A stretch of DNA of 32,452 nt from an uncultured Bacteroidales bacterium (GTDB taxonomy: Bacteria > Bacteroidota > Bacteroidia > Bacteroidales > Muribaculaceae): the NCBI GenBank assembly GCA_947175535.1, contig CAMWNF010000016.1:1-32452 (forward strand), written 5' to 3'. The notes beneath the pieces are model-generated. The model searched no databases. It was not told where the DNA came from and worked only from the letters and a program-made list of their open reading frames with translations. Shown here piece after piece: positions 17,535 to 25,343 of this stretch. Position 1 is the stretch's first letter. Every line of letters starts with the position of its first letter. The translations under genes were made by a program, and so were the position numbers.

Positions 17535-19655
17535 ATGAAACATATCGCAATAAAAAGCCTGATGATTGGCGCGGCTCTCGCAACCACACTCTCTGCTTGC
17601 GAAGAGAACTCATGGAATGACGAGTACCTTGACGGTTTCGACGCTCCGACCATCATAAAGAAAGAGACCGTAGCCTACACTATGACTGCGGCTGATATCA
17701 AGAAAATGGCAGCCATGCCTGCCAACAAGGCTATTGCCCGTGAACGCGGCGAAGTCGCTCAGCTCGAAGCAGTCGGTGCAAACGGCTTCTTCACATCGGC
17801 AATTACCCCCGAATACTATGCTCCCGCATGGCTCGACTCACTTTCAGGCGTGAAAGGCAGCTTCAACTACTATCTTTCTGAAAAATCGACCATACAGCTC
17901 AATTTCCCGACTTCTGACGCTCTTCCTGCCGAACTCACCGGCATTCAGAGCGGTGTTCAGTACACCGTCAGCGAAGCTGACTATCAGACCGTTTGGGGCA
18001 GCGAAACTGACTTTACTGAAGCTTTCGCTCCGTCTAAGCCCGCTGCAAAAGCAATTCCCGGAATCCTCCTCGAATCTGTTGCTGACGCTGCAGAAGGTGA
18101 CTTCGCTGTGGTTACTTACAACGTAGCATCTCAGGATCCTGTCTTCGGCGGTGGTTCTTCAACTCCCGAACCTGAACCCGAATTCGAAATGAGCACCACA
18201 ATCGCTTCCCTAAAGATTGGCGACCCCATCGAAGCTGCCGGTATCGTTACCGGTATATGCAAACAGGGTTATATCCTTACGGACCTTTCAGGATCTACAC
18301 TTATTTACTATGGTTCAGGTTTCGATATGGAACCGTACGCCATTGGTCAACAGCGTAAAGTGAGCGGTACCGGAGGTTCATTCGGAGGATGCTTACAAAT
18401 CGCGTCTGCGACTGAAGAACTAATCGGTACTCAAGAATATACTTATCCTACACCTCTTGCTATTACCGGTGAAATTTTTGAGCAATACTCGGCTGACCGT
18501 CAGGCGCTCAAAGCTGCCAATAATGGTGGTGCGCCTGAATATGCGGAAATCAAAGGAGCAACGTTTACTCAGAGTGGTAACTATATAAACTTCGAAGTTC
18601 CCGGAGCTGATAAGACTAAAGCCGAAGGTAGCGGTTATCAGGTTCCTGCAACTTTCAATAGTCTTCTCAACTTCAACAATCCCGTTGATGTCAAAGGTTA
18701 TATCATCGGTTGCTCTGGTAAAGCCTACGTTACTTTCCTCGTAACTGAGGTCAACGGACAAAATCCGTTCGCTGCTCCTGCAAAAGTTGCTGCTATCGGT
18801 TCGCGCGCAGGCGTTGCTCTTACTTCAACTGAAGAAAAGGCTGTCTACAAATTTAACGGAACAGCATGGACTGCATGTAACGATGTTCTCGTCCTCAATG
18901 CTCAGGATTATGCTCAGATGGGCGCAACAAGCAACCTCACTGCAACTCAGGCTGCGACTTTCCTTCCCGTCTACATGACAACCAAATTCCCCTACGCTCA
19001 GAAAGATGCTGTTTACTACATCGTTTACAACTTCAAGAACGGTGACGACACAATCAAGAACTTCACTTCACGCGCTACTTTCACCGGTACAGATTGGGCT
19101 GTTACCACAGTCAACAACGACATGATGCAGTTCGTGCGCGCAGGCAAAGGCAACGGTTGGTCTAACTGGGTATATGACCCCAGCGTTTATATTGATCTCC
19201 CCGCAGGCAAGGGTGCTTCATCCGCAGATTTCTGGCAGGCATGCGTTGATTGGGCTTATGAGCACGTCGACGTACCCGAATTCGGAGCTGAAAGCATTAC
19301 ATCGGGCATTGGTTATGTTACCTCTTATGGTAATAATGACTACTACACCGGTGCATCTGCATACCAGTGCAACATCGATCTTCGCGCATCGAGTGCCCGC
19401 AAACAGGTTCCATCTGTTTATGGTGACATGTCTGACGACGATGTCGTTGCAACAATGAAAAAGAACTTCGAAGACAAGGTTTGTCCCGCAGTTCTCGCTC
19501 AGCTCTATCCCGATGCTCAGCCTGGTAAGGGTGTAGACCTCTACTACGTAATCTCGTTTGTGATGTATAACGGTTCAAGCCATGACGAAGTAATCCGTTA
19601 CCTCGTTACGGCACCCGGCACATTCACATTTGTTGATTGCACCTGGAACGAATAA
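17535..19655 (+). CDS. Surface/periplasmic lipoprotein paired with the TonB receptor (DUF5689/OB-fold-like middle region)
   Basis: 706 aa; lipobox TTLSACEE; Pro/Glu linker STPEPEPEF followed by TTIASLKIGDPIEAAGIVTGICKQGYILTDLSGSTLIYYG; 22-nt gap after the receptor gene. Confidence 0.6.
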   Translation: MKHIAIKSLMIGAALATTLSACEENSWNDEYLDGFDAPTIIKKETVAYTMTAADIKKMAAMPANKAIARERGEVAQLEAVGANGFFTSAITPEYYAPAWLDSLSGVKGSFNYYLSEKSTIQLNFPTSDALPAELTGIQSGVQYTVSEADYQTVWGSETDFTEAFAPSKPAAKAIPGILLESVADAAEGDFAVVTYNVASQDPVFGGGSSTPEPEPEFEMSTTIASLKIGDPIEAAGIVTGICKQGYILTDLSGSTLIYYGSGFDMEPYAIGQQRKVSGTGGSFGGCLQIASATEELIGTQEYTYPTPLAITGEIFEQYSADRQALKAANNGGAPEYAEIKGATFTQSGNYINFEVPGADKTKAEGSGYQVPATFNSLLNFNNPVDVKGYIIGCSGKAYVTFLVTEVNGQNPFAAPAKVAAIGSRAGVALTSTEEKAVYKFNGTAWTACNDVLVLNAQDYAQMGATSNLTATQAATFLPVYMTTKFPYAQKDAVYYIVYNFKNGDDTIKNFTSRATFTGTDWAVTTVNNDMMQFVRAGKGNGWSNWVYDPSVYIDLPAGKGASSADFWQACVDWAYEHVDVPEFGAESITSGIGYVTSYGNNDYYTGASAYQCNIDLRASSARKQVPSVYGDMSDDDVVATMKKNFEDKVCPAVLAQLYPDAQPGKGVDLYYVISFVMYNGSSHDEVIRYLVTAPGTFTFVDCTWNE

Positions 19656-19678
19656 TAATCATTCCAAATAATCTTTTC

Positions 19679-19716
19679 GAAAGTCCGTTTCATCCGTGAG
19701 ACGGACTTTCTTTTTG
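19679..19716 (+). terminator. Intrinsic terminator
   Basis: GAAAGTCCGT-TTCATCCGTGAG-ACGGACTTTC then TTTTTG. Confidence 0.88.
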
Positions 19717-19780
19717 TGCCGTTAAACAAATTAACTTATTATTCATTATAAATATAGCGACATTCATCATCTCATAGCAA

Positions 19781-21154
19781 ATGACAGGAATAGGGTTTTC
19801 TTATAGGAAATATATCGCGGTAATAGCATTGCAGATAGTGCTCGTGATGACTGTACTTGATGTTACGCTTGTCAATGTCGCCCTACCCGTTCTTGCAGAA
19901 AAATTCGCGATTAGCAACTCTTCGACTGTCTGGATTGTCACCATTTATCAGCTTGTCATAACTATGTTGCTATTGCCTGTCAGCTCAATCGGCGATCTTC
20001 ACAGTTATAAAAGAACATTTCTTATAGGCGTTGTCATCTTCACCCTTTCATCTGCCCTTTGTGCAATAGCTCAAGGATTTACCATGCTTGTCATCGCCCG
20101 TGCTATTCAGGGTATAGGCGCAGCTTGCGTCATGGGAGTCAATATCGCACTTGTGCGTCTGATTTATCCTCGCGAGATACTCGGACGCGGCATGGCATTG
20201 AACGCCATGTGCATAGCCATCGCTACTGCCGCCGGACCGACAATCGCCGGAGCCATACTTTCGATAACGTCGTGGCATTGGCTTTTCTTGATAAACGTAC
20301 CCTTGGGCATCGCAGCCTTCTGCATTGGCTGGAAATTACTTCCTCAAAATCCGCACACCGAACGAAAACCGCGTTTCGACTGGCTCAGTGCGGTTGAAAA
20401 CATGATAGTGTTCGGACTTATCTTCTATGCTTTAGGTAATTTCAGCCGTAAAGGTGATCTGACTCTTAGTGCTGCTATGCTGGTCATCGGTCTGACAGTC
20501 GGTTTCTTCTATGTCCGCCGGCAGTTCGGACACCCTCAACCTCTTCTCCCCGTCGACCTCTTCCGGAATTCGATGTACACAATGAGCATTGCAACCTCAG
20601 TCTGCTCGTTTATCGCGCAGAACGTCGCCATGATTGCCCTGCCCTTCCTATATCTCAACAGCTATCACTTCTCTGCCATAACAACAGGACTTCTAATGAC
20701 ACCTTGGCCGCTTGCAACGATGATAGTGTCTCCCATTGCCGCCCGCTATGTCGAGCGTCATAATCCCGGGGCGACAGCTGCGCTCGGCATGCTGGTCTTT
20801 ATCGCCGGCGTACTGCTTCTTCTGTTCACAGGGAGTCATCCGGCAGAATGGAACATTGCATGGCGCATGGCGGTGTGCGGCATAGGATTCGGCATGTTCC
20901 AGACGCCGAACAACATAGTCATGGTAATGGCTACTCCTGTCCACCGTACAGGTGGAGCCGGTGGTTTGCAAAGCACCGCCCGCCTTGTCGGTCAGACACT
21001 TGGCGCCACGCTCGTCAGCTCGATATTCGCTCTGTTCGCAAGCGAATTAACCGCATTGAAATTGTGCCTTTACATGTCTGTGGGCTTCGCTCTTTTCGCA
21101 GGCATATTCAGCTACACCCGCACCCTCGGTCACAAAAAAGAGCTGCACATGTAA
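19781..21154 (+). CDS. MFS transporter, DHA2 (EmrB/QacA-like) drug:H+ antiporter
   Basis: 457 aa; LDVTLVNVALPVLAEKF, STVWIVTIYQLV, RAIQGIGAACVMG, about 14 hydrophobic segments. Confidence 0.9.
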   Translation: MTGIGFSYRKYIAVIALQIVLVMTVLDVTLVNVALPVLAEKFAISNSSTVWIVTIYQLVITMLLLPVSSIGDLHSYKRTFLIGVVIFTLSSALCAIAQGFTMLVIARAIQGIGAACVMGVNIALVRLIYPREILGRGMALNAMCIAIATAAGPTIAGAILSITSWHWLFLINVPLGIAAFCIGWKLLPQNPHTERKPRFDWLSAVENMIVFGLIFYALGNFSRKGDLTLSAAMLVIGLTVGFFYVRRQFGHPQPLLPVDLFRNSMYTMSIATSVCSFIAQNVAMIALPFLYLNSYHFSAITTGLLMTPWPLATMIVSPIAARYVERHNPGATAALGMLVFIAGVLLLLFTGSHPAEWNIAWRMAVCGIGFGMFQTPNNIVMVMATPVHRTGGAGGLQSTARLVGQTLGATLVSSIFALFASELTALKLCLYMSVGFALFAGIFSYTRTLGHKKELHM

Positions 21155-21159
21155 CTTTC

Positions 21160-21699
21160 TTAGAATTTGTCAGCCAAAGCTGCTGCCTGAGTGCAGCCGT
21201 CGGTTTTGTCGATATCTCCTTCAACGAAAACACCCGGAACAAGCACTTCTCCCACGATATCCCATTTCAACAACGCGGCTGTGCGCTCCAACGGAACACG
21301 GACACCATCCATAACTGACATATCATGCTCCTCGCAGCAGCAGATGAGACCCATCTTCTTACCCTGAATAGGCTTCCCGGCAACGCAAAACGAGAAAACA
21401 CGGTCTATAACTCCCTTTATCTGAGCCGGAATCGAGTACCAGTAGACAGGCATCGCATAGACAATCGCGTCGGCATCAAGAATATGGGGAGCAATCACAT
21501 TGAAATCGTCGTCAAACGAACAAGCCTTTCCAGTCTTGAAACATGTCATACAAGCATGACAACCTCCGATTTTCATCATTGCTGCATCGAAACGCATTAC
21601 TTCATGACCTTTTGCCTCCGCTGCCTTTATAAAAGCGTCGGTCATCGCAAACGTATTACCTTGTTTGCGGGGAGAGCCTGTGATTACAGTGATTTTCAT
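21160..21699 (-). CDS. Flavodoxin-family NAD(P)H-dependent FMN reductase/oxidoreductase
   Basis: 179 aa; MKITVITGSPRKQGNT, CHACMTCFKTGKAC, DAIVYAMPVYWYSIPAQIKGVIDRVF. Confidence 0.88.
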   Translation of the reverse strand: MKITVITGSPRKQGNTFAMTDAFIKAAEAKGHEVMRFDAAMMKIGGCHACMTCFKTGKACSFDDDFNVIAPHILDADAIVYAMPVYWYSIPAQIKGVIDRVFSFCVAGKPIQGKKMGLICCCEEHDMSVMDGVRVPLERTAALLKWDIVGEVLVPGVFVEGDIDKTDGCTQAAALADKF

Positions 21700-22079
21700 T
21701 TCTTTATCGTATTTGAATTCTGATTATAAGCCTTCGCTACACATTTCCATTCGCCGTTGAGTTTGAGCAGCAACAAGAAGTCGGTAAAATCGATTCTACC
21801 GCCCCAGCCTTCTTCAAGGACACGAACCACAGCAACTGTCTCCTCGACAGCAAGCACATCAATACGCGCTTTGAAGTTGTCACCGGCTCCCACTGTGTCG
21901 ACATTATGATAGAACTGCTCTATCGAACCGTGCTCCAGCACTCCGTCAAGGATACCGAACAACACGGCATCTTCTGTAAACAAAGTCTTCGCATACGAGC
22001 TGTTACCTTCCGCGACACTTTTCACAAACTTTTCAGCGGCCTTTGCCACTGCTTCATATTCTTTGATTTCGTTTCTCAT
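21696..22079 (-). CDS. SnoaL/NTF2-like fold protein (DUF4440-like)
   Basis: Trimmed to MRNEIKEYEAVAKAAEKFVKSVAEGNSSYAKTLFTEDAVLFGILDG; the ORF-track start (22142) lies upstream of a promoter. TGA overlaps the ATG of the reductase gene. Confidence 0.8.
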   Translation of the reverse strand: MRNEIKEYEAVAKAAEKFVKSVAEGNSSYAKTLFTEDAVLFGILDGVLEHGSIEQFYHNVDTVGAGDNFKARIDVLAVEETVAVVRVLEEGWGGRIDFTDFLLLLKLNGEWKCVAKAYNQNSNTIKK

Positions 22080-22111
22080 TGTTATATGGTATTTAATTGA
22101 TTTTCTGATTG

Positions 22112-22142
22112 CAAAATTATATTGATAATCACTCGAAATCAA
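22112..22142 (-). promoter_or_regulatory. Promoter of NTF2-like/reductase operon
   Basis: Minus strand TTG (22142-22140)-N20-TAATTTTG (22119-22112). Confidence 0.75.
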
Positions 22143-22183
22143 GTACCGAAAAAAGATTCATATACCGAAAAATTTTTCCATAC

Positions 22184-22214
22184 TTGATTCTTAGTATTTT
22201 GATGACTAACTTTG
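22184..22214 (+). promoter_or_regulatory. Promoter of HxlR-family regulator
   Basis: TTG 22184-22186-N20-TAACTTTG 22207-22214. Confidence 0.75.
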
Positions 22215-22239
22215 CGTCAGAATAAATAAAACACCGACA

Positions 22240-22593
22240 ATGGCATACGAAAAGAAAATACCCGTCGACCTCGACTGTCCCTTGCGTCTCACCATGAGCC
22301 TGATTGAATCGAAATGGAAATCCTGCATTCTCGACGAGCTTCGCTCTGGTGCCCCGATGCGCCCGAGTGAAATCCACAAATGCCTGCCCGAAGCCGCTCC
22401 GCGCGTCCTCGACATACAGCTGAAAGAACTCGTCGAAGACGGTCTTGTCGAAAAAACAATCTATCCCGAACTTCCACCTCGCTCCGAATACCGCATCACC
22501 GAACTCGGCAAATCACTTCTCCCCATCATCGACAGCATGCTCCGCTGGGGCGAAGCCCACTACGACCTCTTCCTCCGCAAATACCCCCGCTAA
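22240..22593 (+). CDS. HxlR family winged-helix transcriptional regulator
   Basis: 117 aa; CPLRLTMSLIESKWKSCILDEL, RPSEIHKCLPEAAPRVLDIQLKELVEDGLVEKTIYPELPPRSEYRITELGKSL. Confidence 0.93.
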   Translation: MAYEKKIPVDLDCPLRLTMSLIESKWKSCILDELRSGAPMRPSEIHKCLPEAAPRVLDIQLKELVEDGLVEKTIYPELPPRSEYRITELGKSLLPIIDSMLRWGEAHYDLFLRKYPR

Positions 22594-22665
22594 ACCACTA
22601 TTTTGGAAGGTCCTACAAAATAGAGTTGATTAGTACTTGGTTCATTTGTGTTCAAAACAAAAGAA

Positions 22666-22702
22666 AAGCAGTTGCGACTATAGTCGTAACTGCTTGTTTT
22701 TT
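22666..22702. terminator. Bidirectional terminator between hxlR-family gene and tRNA
   Basis: 30-nt near-perfect palindrome AAGCAGTTGCGACTATAGTCGTAACTGCTT, followed by GTTTTTTT on + and CTTTTCTTTTG on -. Confidence 0.82.
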
Positions 22703-22710
22703 TAATGAGT

Positions 22711-22783
22711 GGTCCCACTTGGGCTTGAACCAAGGACTCCCTGATTATGAGTCAGGTGCTCTGACCAACTGAGCTATAGGACC
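22711..22783 (-). tRNA. tRNA with CAU anticodon (elongator Met or lysidine-type Ile2)
   Basis: Minus strand GGTCCTATAGCTCAGTTGGTCAGAGCACCTGACTCATAATCAGGGAGTCCTTGGTTCAAGCCCAAGTGGGACC folds as a cloverleaf: acceptor 7 bp, D arm GCTC/GAGC, anticodon loop CTCATAA, T arm CTTGG/CCAAG. Discriminator A at 22710, CCA not encoded. Confidence 0.96.
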
Positions 22784-22815
22784 GGCTAAGATGTTAAATC
22801 TTGGCTTTGCGACTG

Positions 22816-22846
22816 CAAATTTAGCCTATTTTTTTATTCTGTGCAA
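22816..22846 (-). promoter_or_regulatory. Promoter of the tRNA gene
   Basis: Minus strand TTG-N20-TAAATTTG; predicted TSS about 25 nt before the tRNA. Confidence 0.75.
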
Positions 22847-22990
22847 TACTTCATCTTAAAAAAGCCCCCTTTTATTTGGCTTTTATCAAAATCAATCACC
22901 AACCGGCTGAAAACAATCCATTTATAATTCGCCCCCTCTTATAACACCGTATTTATCATATAACATTAAAATGTTAAACTATATTAATTT

Positions 22991-23034
22991 ATAGTACTTT
23001 GTATTGCATAGTACTATAAAATACTATACCTTTG
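22991..23034 (+). promoter_or_regulatory. padR-pspC promoter with overlapping inverted-repeat operator
   Basis: TTG 23004-23006-N20-TACCTTTG 23027-23034; ATAGTACT...AGTACTATAAAATACTAT repeats (22991-23026) overlap the -33 and spacer. Confidence 0.7.
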
Positions 23035-23102
23035 TGCTGTCAAAACGACAAAACCTCGAACATCTACATAAAATAAAATCATATATCATTTATCATTCAT
23101 CA

Positions 23103-23441
23103 ATGGCTACGAACATCGATAATCTGAAATCACAAATGCGCAAGGGCATGCTCGAGTTTTGCGTGCTTCTGCTCCTGAGCCGGAGCGACGCCTACGTGTC
23201 GGAAATCATTGCCCGGATGAAAGAGGCGCATCTGATTGTGGTCGAAGGTACCCTCTACCCTCTCCTCACCCGACTGAAAAACGACGGACTGTTAGGCTAT
23301 CGCTGGGAAGAATCTCCGGCGGGACCTCCGAGAAAGTATTACTCCATAACTCCGCTCGGACGACAGTTTCTTGACGAACTCCACAACTCGTGGTCCGAAA
23401 TCACTCAGACCGTCAACCACATTCTAAACGAAAATTCATAA
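23103..23441 (+). CDS. PadR family transcriptional regulator
   Basis: Trimmed to MATNIDNLKSQMRKGMLEFCVLLLLSRSDAYVSEIIARMKEAHLIVVEGTLYPLLTRLKNDGLL; the ORF-track start (23004) lies within the promoter. Confidence 0.93.
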   Translation: MATNIDNLKSQMRKGMLEFCVLLLLSRSDAYVSEIIARMKEAHLIVVEGTLYPLLTRLKNDGLLGYRWEESPAGPPRKYYSITPLGRQFLDELHNSWSEITQTVNHILNENS

Positions 23442-23466
23442 CAACACCACCTATATAAATACCCAC

Positions 23467-24543
23467 ATGAAAAAGACCTTCCCAGTCAACATCAACGGCA
23501 AAGTGTTCTATATCGACGAAGACGCTTACGAACTGTTGCTCAACTATCTCGACCAGCTTCGCTCGGCGTTTGGCGGAGCCGAGGGCGAAGAAATCGTCAG
23601 CGACATCGAGAGCCGCATATCCGAATTGTTTGACGAACGTATAGCTGCAGGCGCAAATGCCATCGTCTACTCCGACGTCAACAACATTATCGAAATAATG
23701 GGCAAACCGTCTGACATCAGCGACTGTGAGCCTGAACCGCAGACCGATAGCGAACCGTCTGAGTCACAAACGGCAACAGAAGACAGACAAACCGTTACAG
23801 AATCCGTGCAGACCGACGACCGACTCCATAAGAAATTATATCGCAACGTCAACGACAAGGTGCTCGGCGGTGTGCTAGGCGGACTCGCCACCTACCTCGA
23901 CTGGAACGCAAACATAATGCGCATCCTTTACGTTCTGCTCACTTGTTTCACATACTTCTGGCCCCTCACCCTACTTTATCTTATAGCATGGATGATAATT
24001 CCGCCCGCCAACTCTCCGCGCCGCGTCCTCGAGATGCAAGGGCAACCCGTAACAGTCGACACCATCGGTCAATCGGTGCTGTCATCGACCACTCCCCCAC
24101 CTTATCAGGGCGTCCCCGTCCGTGAACACTCCAACTTCTTCACCACACTGCTTTCATTGGTCGGGAAATGCATCGTCGGATTCCTCGGACTTGTAGGCGG
24201 CGCTGCTGCACTGACCGCCACGGGCTTCTTCCTCTTCTTCCTCATAGCATTGATTGCGTTCTCCTGTTTCGACAGCATCACGCTGATAAATCAATTCGAC
24301 CCTACGATACTGCGTATTAATCTCCATTACGCTCCGCTCATTGCATTGCTCGCATTCATGTCCTTCACCCTCTGCTTCCTTATTCCCGGCATAGCACTGG
24401 CATGGATGGCAGTTGCAGTGCTGTTCAACTGCAAGGGAGCCGCCAAGTCGACCATCATCTTCGCTCTACTGCTTGAAGTAATTCTAATCGTCACGACCAT
24501 CGTACTCCTCATCTTCCGCGACGGCATTATCTACGGATATTAG
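23467..24543 (+). CDS. PspC domain membrane protein
   Basis: 358 aa; KKLYRNVNDKVLGGVLGGLATYLDWNANIMRILYVLLTCF...AWMIIPPA; several TM segments. Confidence 0.88.
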   Translation: MKKTFPVNINGKVFYIDEDAYELLLNYLDQLRSAFGGAEGEEIVSDIESRISELFDERIAAGANAIVYSDVNNIIEIMGKPSDISDCEPEPQTDSEPSESQTATEDRQTVTESVQTDDRLHKKLYRNVNDKVLGGVLGGLATYLDWNANIMRILYVLLTCFTYFWPLTLLYLIAWMIIPPANSPRRVLEMQGQPVTVDTIGQSVLSSTTPPPYQGVPVREHSNFFTTLLSLVGKCIVGFLGLVGGAAALTATGFFLFFLIALIAFSCFDSITLINQFDPTILRINLHYAPLIALLAFMSFTLCFLIPGIALAWMAVAVLFNCKGAAKSTIIFALLLEVILIVTTIVLLIFRDGIIYGY

Positions 24544-24604
24544 CAATAGCGACCCTCTGAAAATCTACAATCTACACGATATTAATTTGGTACTATCAAC
24601 ATAT

Positions 24605-24638
24605 CGGTCTGCCGTCGCGACGACGACAGACCGTTTTT
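24605..24638 (+). terminator. Intrinsic terminator after padR-pspC
   Basis: CGGTCTG ... CAGACCG (24605-24611 / 24627-24633) followed by TTTTTCATTTTTG; inner CGTCGCGACG. Confidence 0.8.
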
Positions 24639-24643
24639 CATTT

Positions 24644-24674
24644 TTGCACGACACGTTGTTTTTTATTACTTTTG
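24644..24674 (+). promoter_or_regulatory. Promoter of HMA-AraC regulator, apparent leaderless start
   Basis: TTG 24644-24646-N20-TACTTTTG 24667-24674; ATG at 24681, six nt after the element. Confidence 0.7.
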
Positions 24675-24680
24675 TGTCAG

Positions 24681-25232
24681 ATGAAGCTGACGATTAAAAA
24701 TATGGTTTGCAACCATTGTGTTGCGGCGGTGAGGGCTGCGCTCACCGATGCAGGTGCGACCGTCGTCGATGTTGAGTTAGGCAGGGCTGAGATTGCAGAA
24801 AACCTTTCAGGTAAAGAACTTGCCGACGTCGCCCGCCGTCTTGAAGCTTCAGGTTTCGAACTTATCACCGACCCCGCTAAAGACATCGTCGAGACCATCA
24901 AACGTGAGATTATCATGATGGTGCGCTCTGCCGAACCGCCCTCTAAAAAACTCTCCGAATACCTATCCGACAGACTCGGCAGAGATTACAAATCGCTGAG
25001 CCGTATATTCTCCGAGACCGAAGGCAGGACTATTGAAAATTACGCCATACTCCAGAAAATCGAGCGTGTCAAGGAGCTACTGCTCGACGGACAGCTAACC
25101 GTTTCCGAAATCGCCTGGCAGACCGGCTATTCGAGTGTCGCCCATCTGTCGCGTCAGTTCAAGGACATTACTGCCATGACGCCCTCTGAGTTCCGCATCG
25201 GCGGTCATCGCCTTCCTCTCAACGAGGTATAG
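24681..25232 (+). CDS. HMA (heavy-metal-associated) domain fused to AraC-type helix-turn-helix regulator
   Basis: MKLTIKNMVCNHCVAAVRAAL...(CxxC HMA) followed by LLDGQLTVSEIAWQTGYSSVAHLSRQFKDITAMTPSEFR (AraC HTH). Confidence 0.88.
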   Translation: MKLTIKNMVCNHCVAAVRAALTDAGATVVDVELGRAEIAENLSGKELADVARRLEASGFELITDPAKDIVETIKREIIMMVRSAEPPSKKLSEYLSDRLGRDYKSLSRIFSETEGRTIENYAILQKIERVKELLLDGQLTVSEIAWQTGYSSVAHLSRQFKDITAMTPSEFRIGGHRLPLNEV

Positions 25233-25343
25233 CGCACATAACGCACCGCTCAATGCAACATTTTCGCCGAATTATGTAACACATCGCCCGTCCCTTCTGC
25301 CTAATTTTGTATCAGAAAAAATATAATACAAAATAACAGACAG

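Noticed and set aside
22598-22623. CTATTTTG...CAAAATAG inverted repeat with GGTCCTA matching the tRNA 5' end, considered as an integration scar
   Set aside because: Only 7 nt match the tRNA, and at its 5' not 3' end; no integrase or direct att duplication found.
22380-22772. 130-aa ORF spanning the HxlR gene 3' end, terminator and tRNA
   Set aside because: Out-of-frame translation that crosses a strong terminator and a tRNA; Arg/His/Pro-rich noise.
22858-22884. AAAAAAGCC...GGCTTTT hairpin between the tRNA promoter and padR
   Set aside because: Terminator-like, but no transcription unit clearly ends here; may be a remnant. Too weak to call.
22969-22977. AACATT-AA-AATGTT inverted repeat near padR
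   Set aside because: Two-nt loop and AT-only arms; expected by chance in this AT-rich region.
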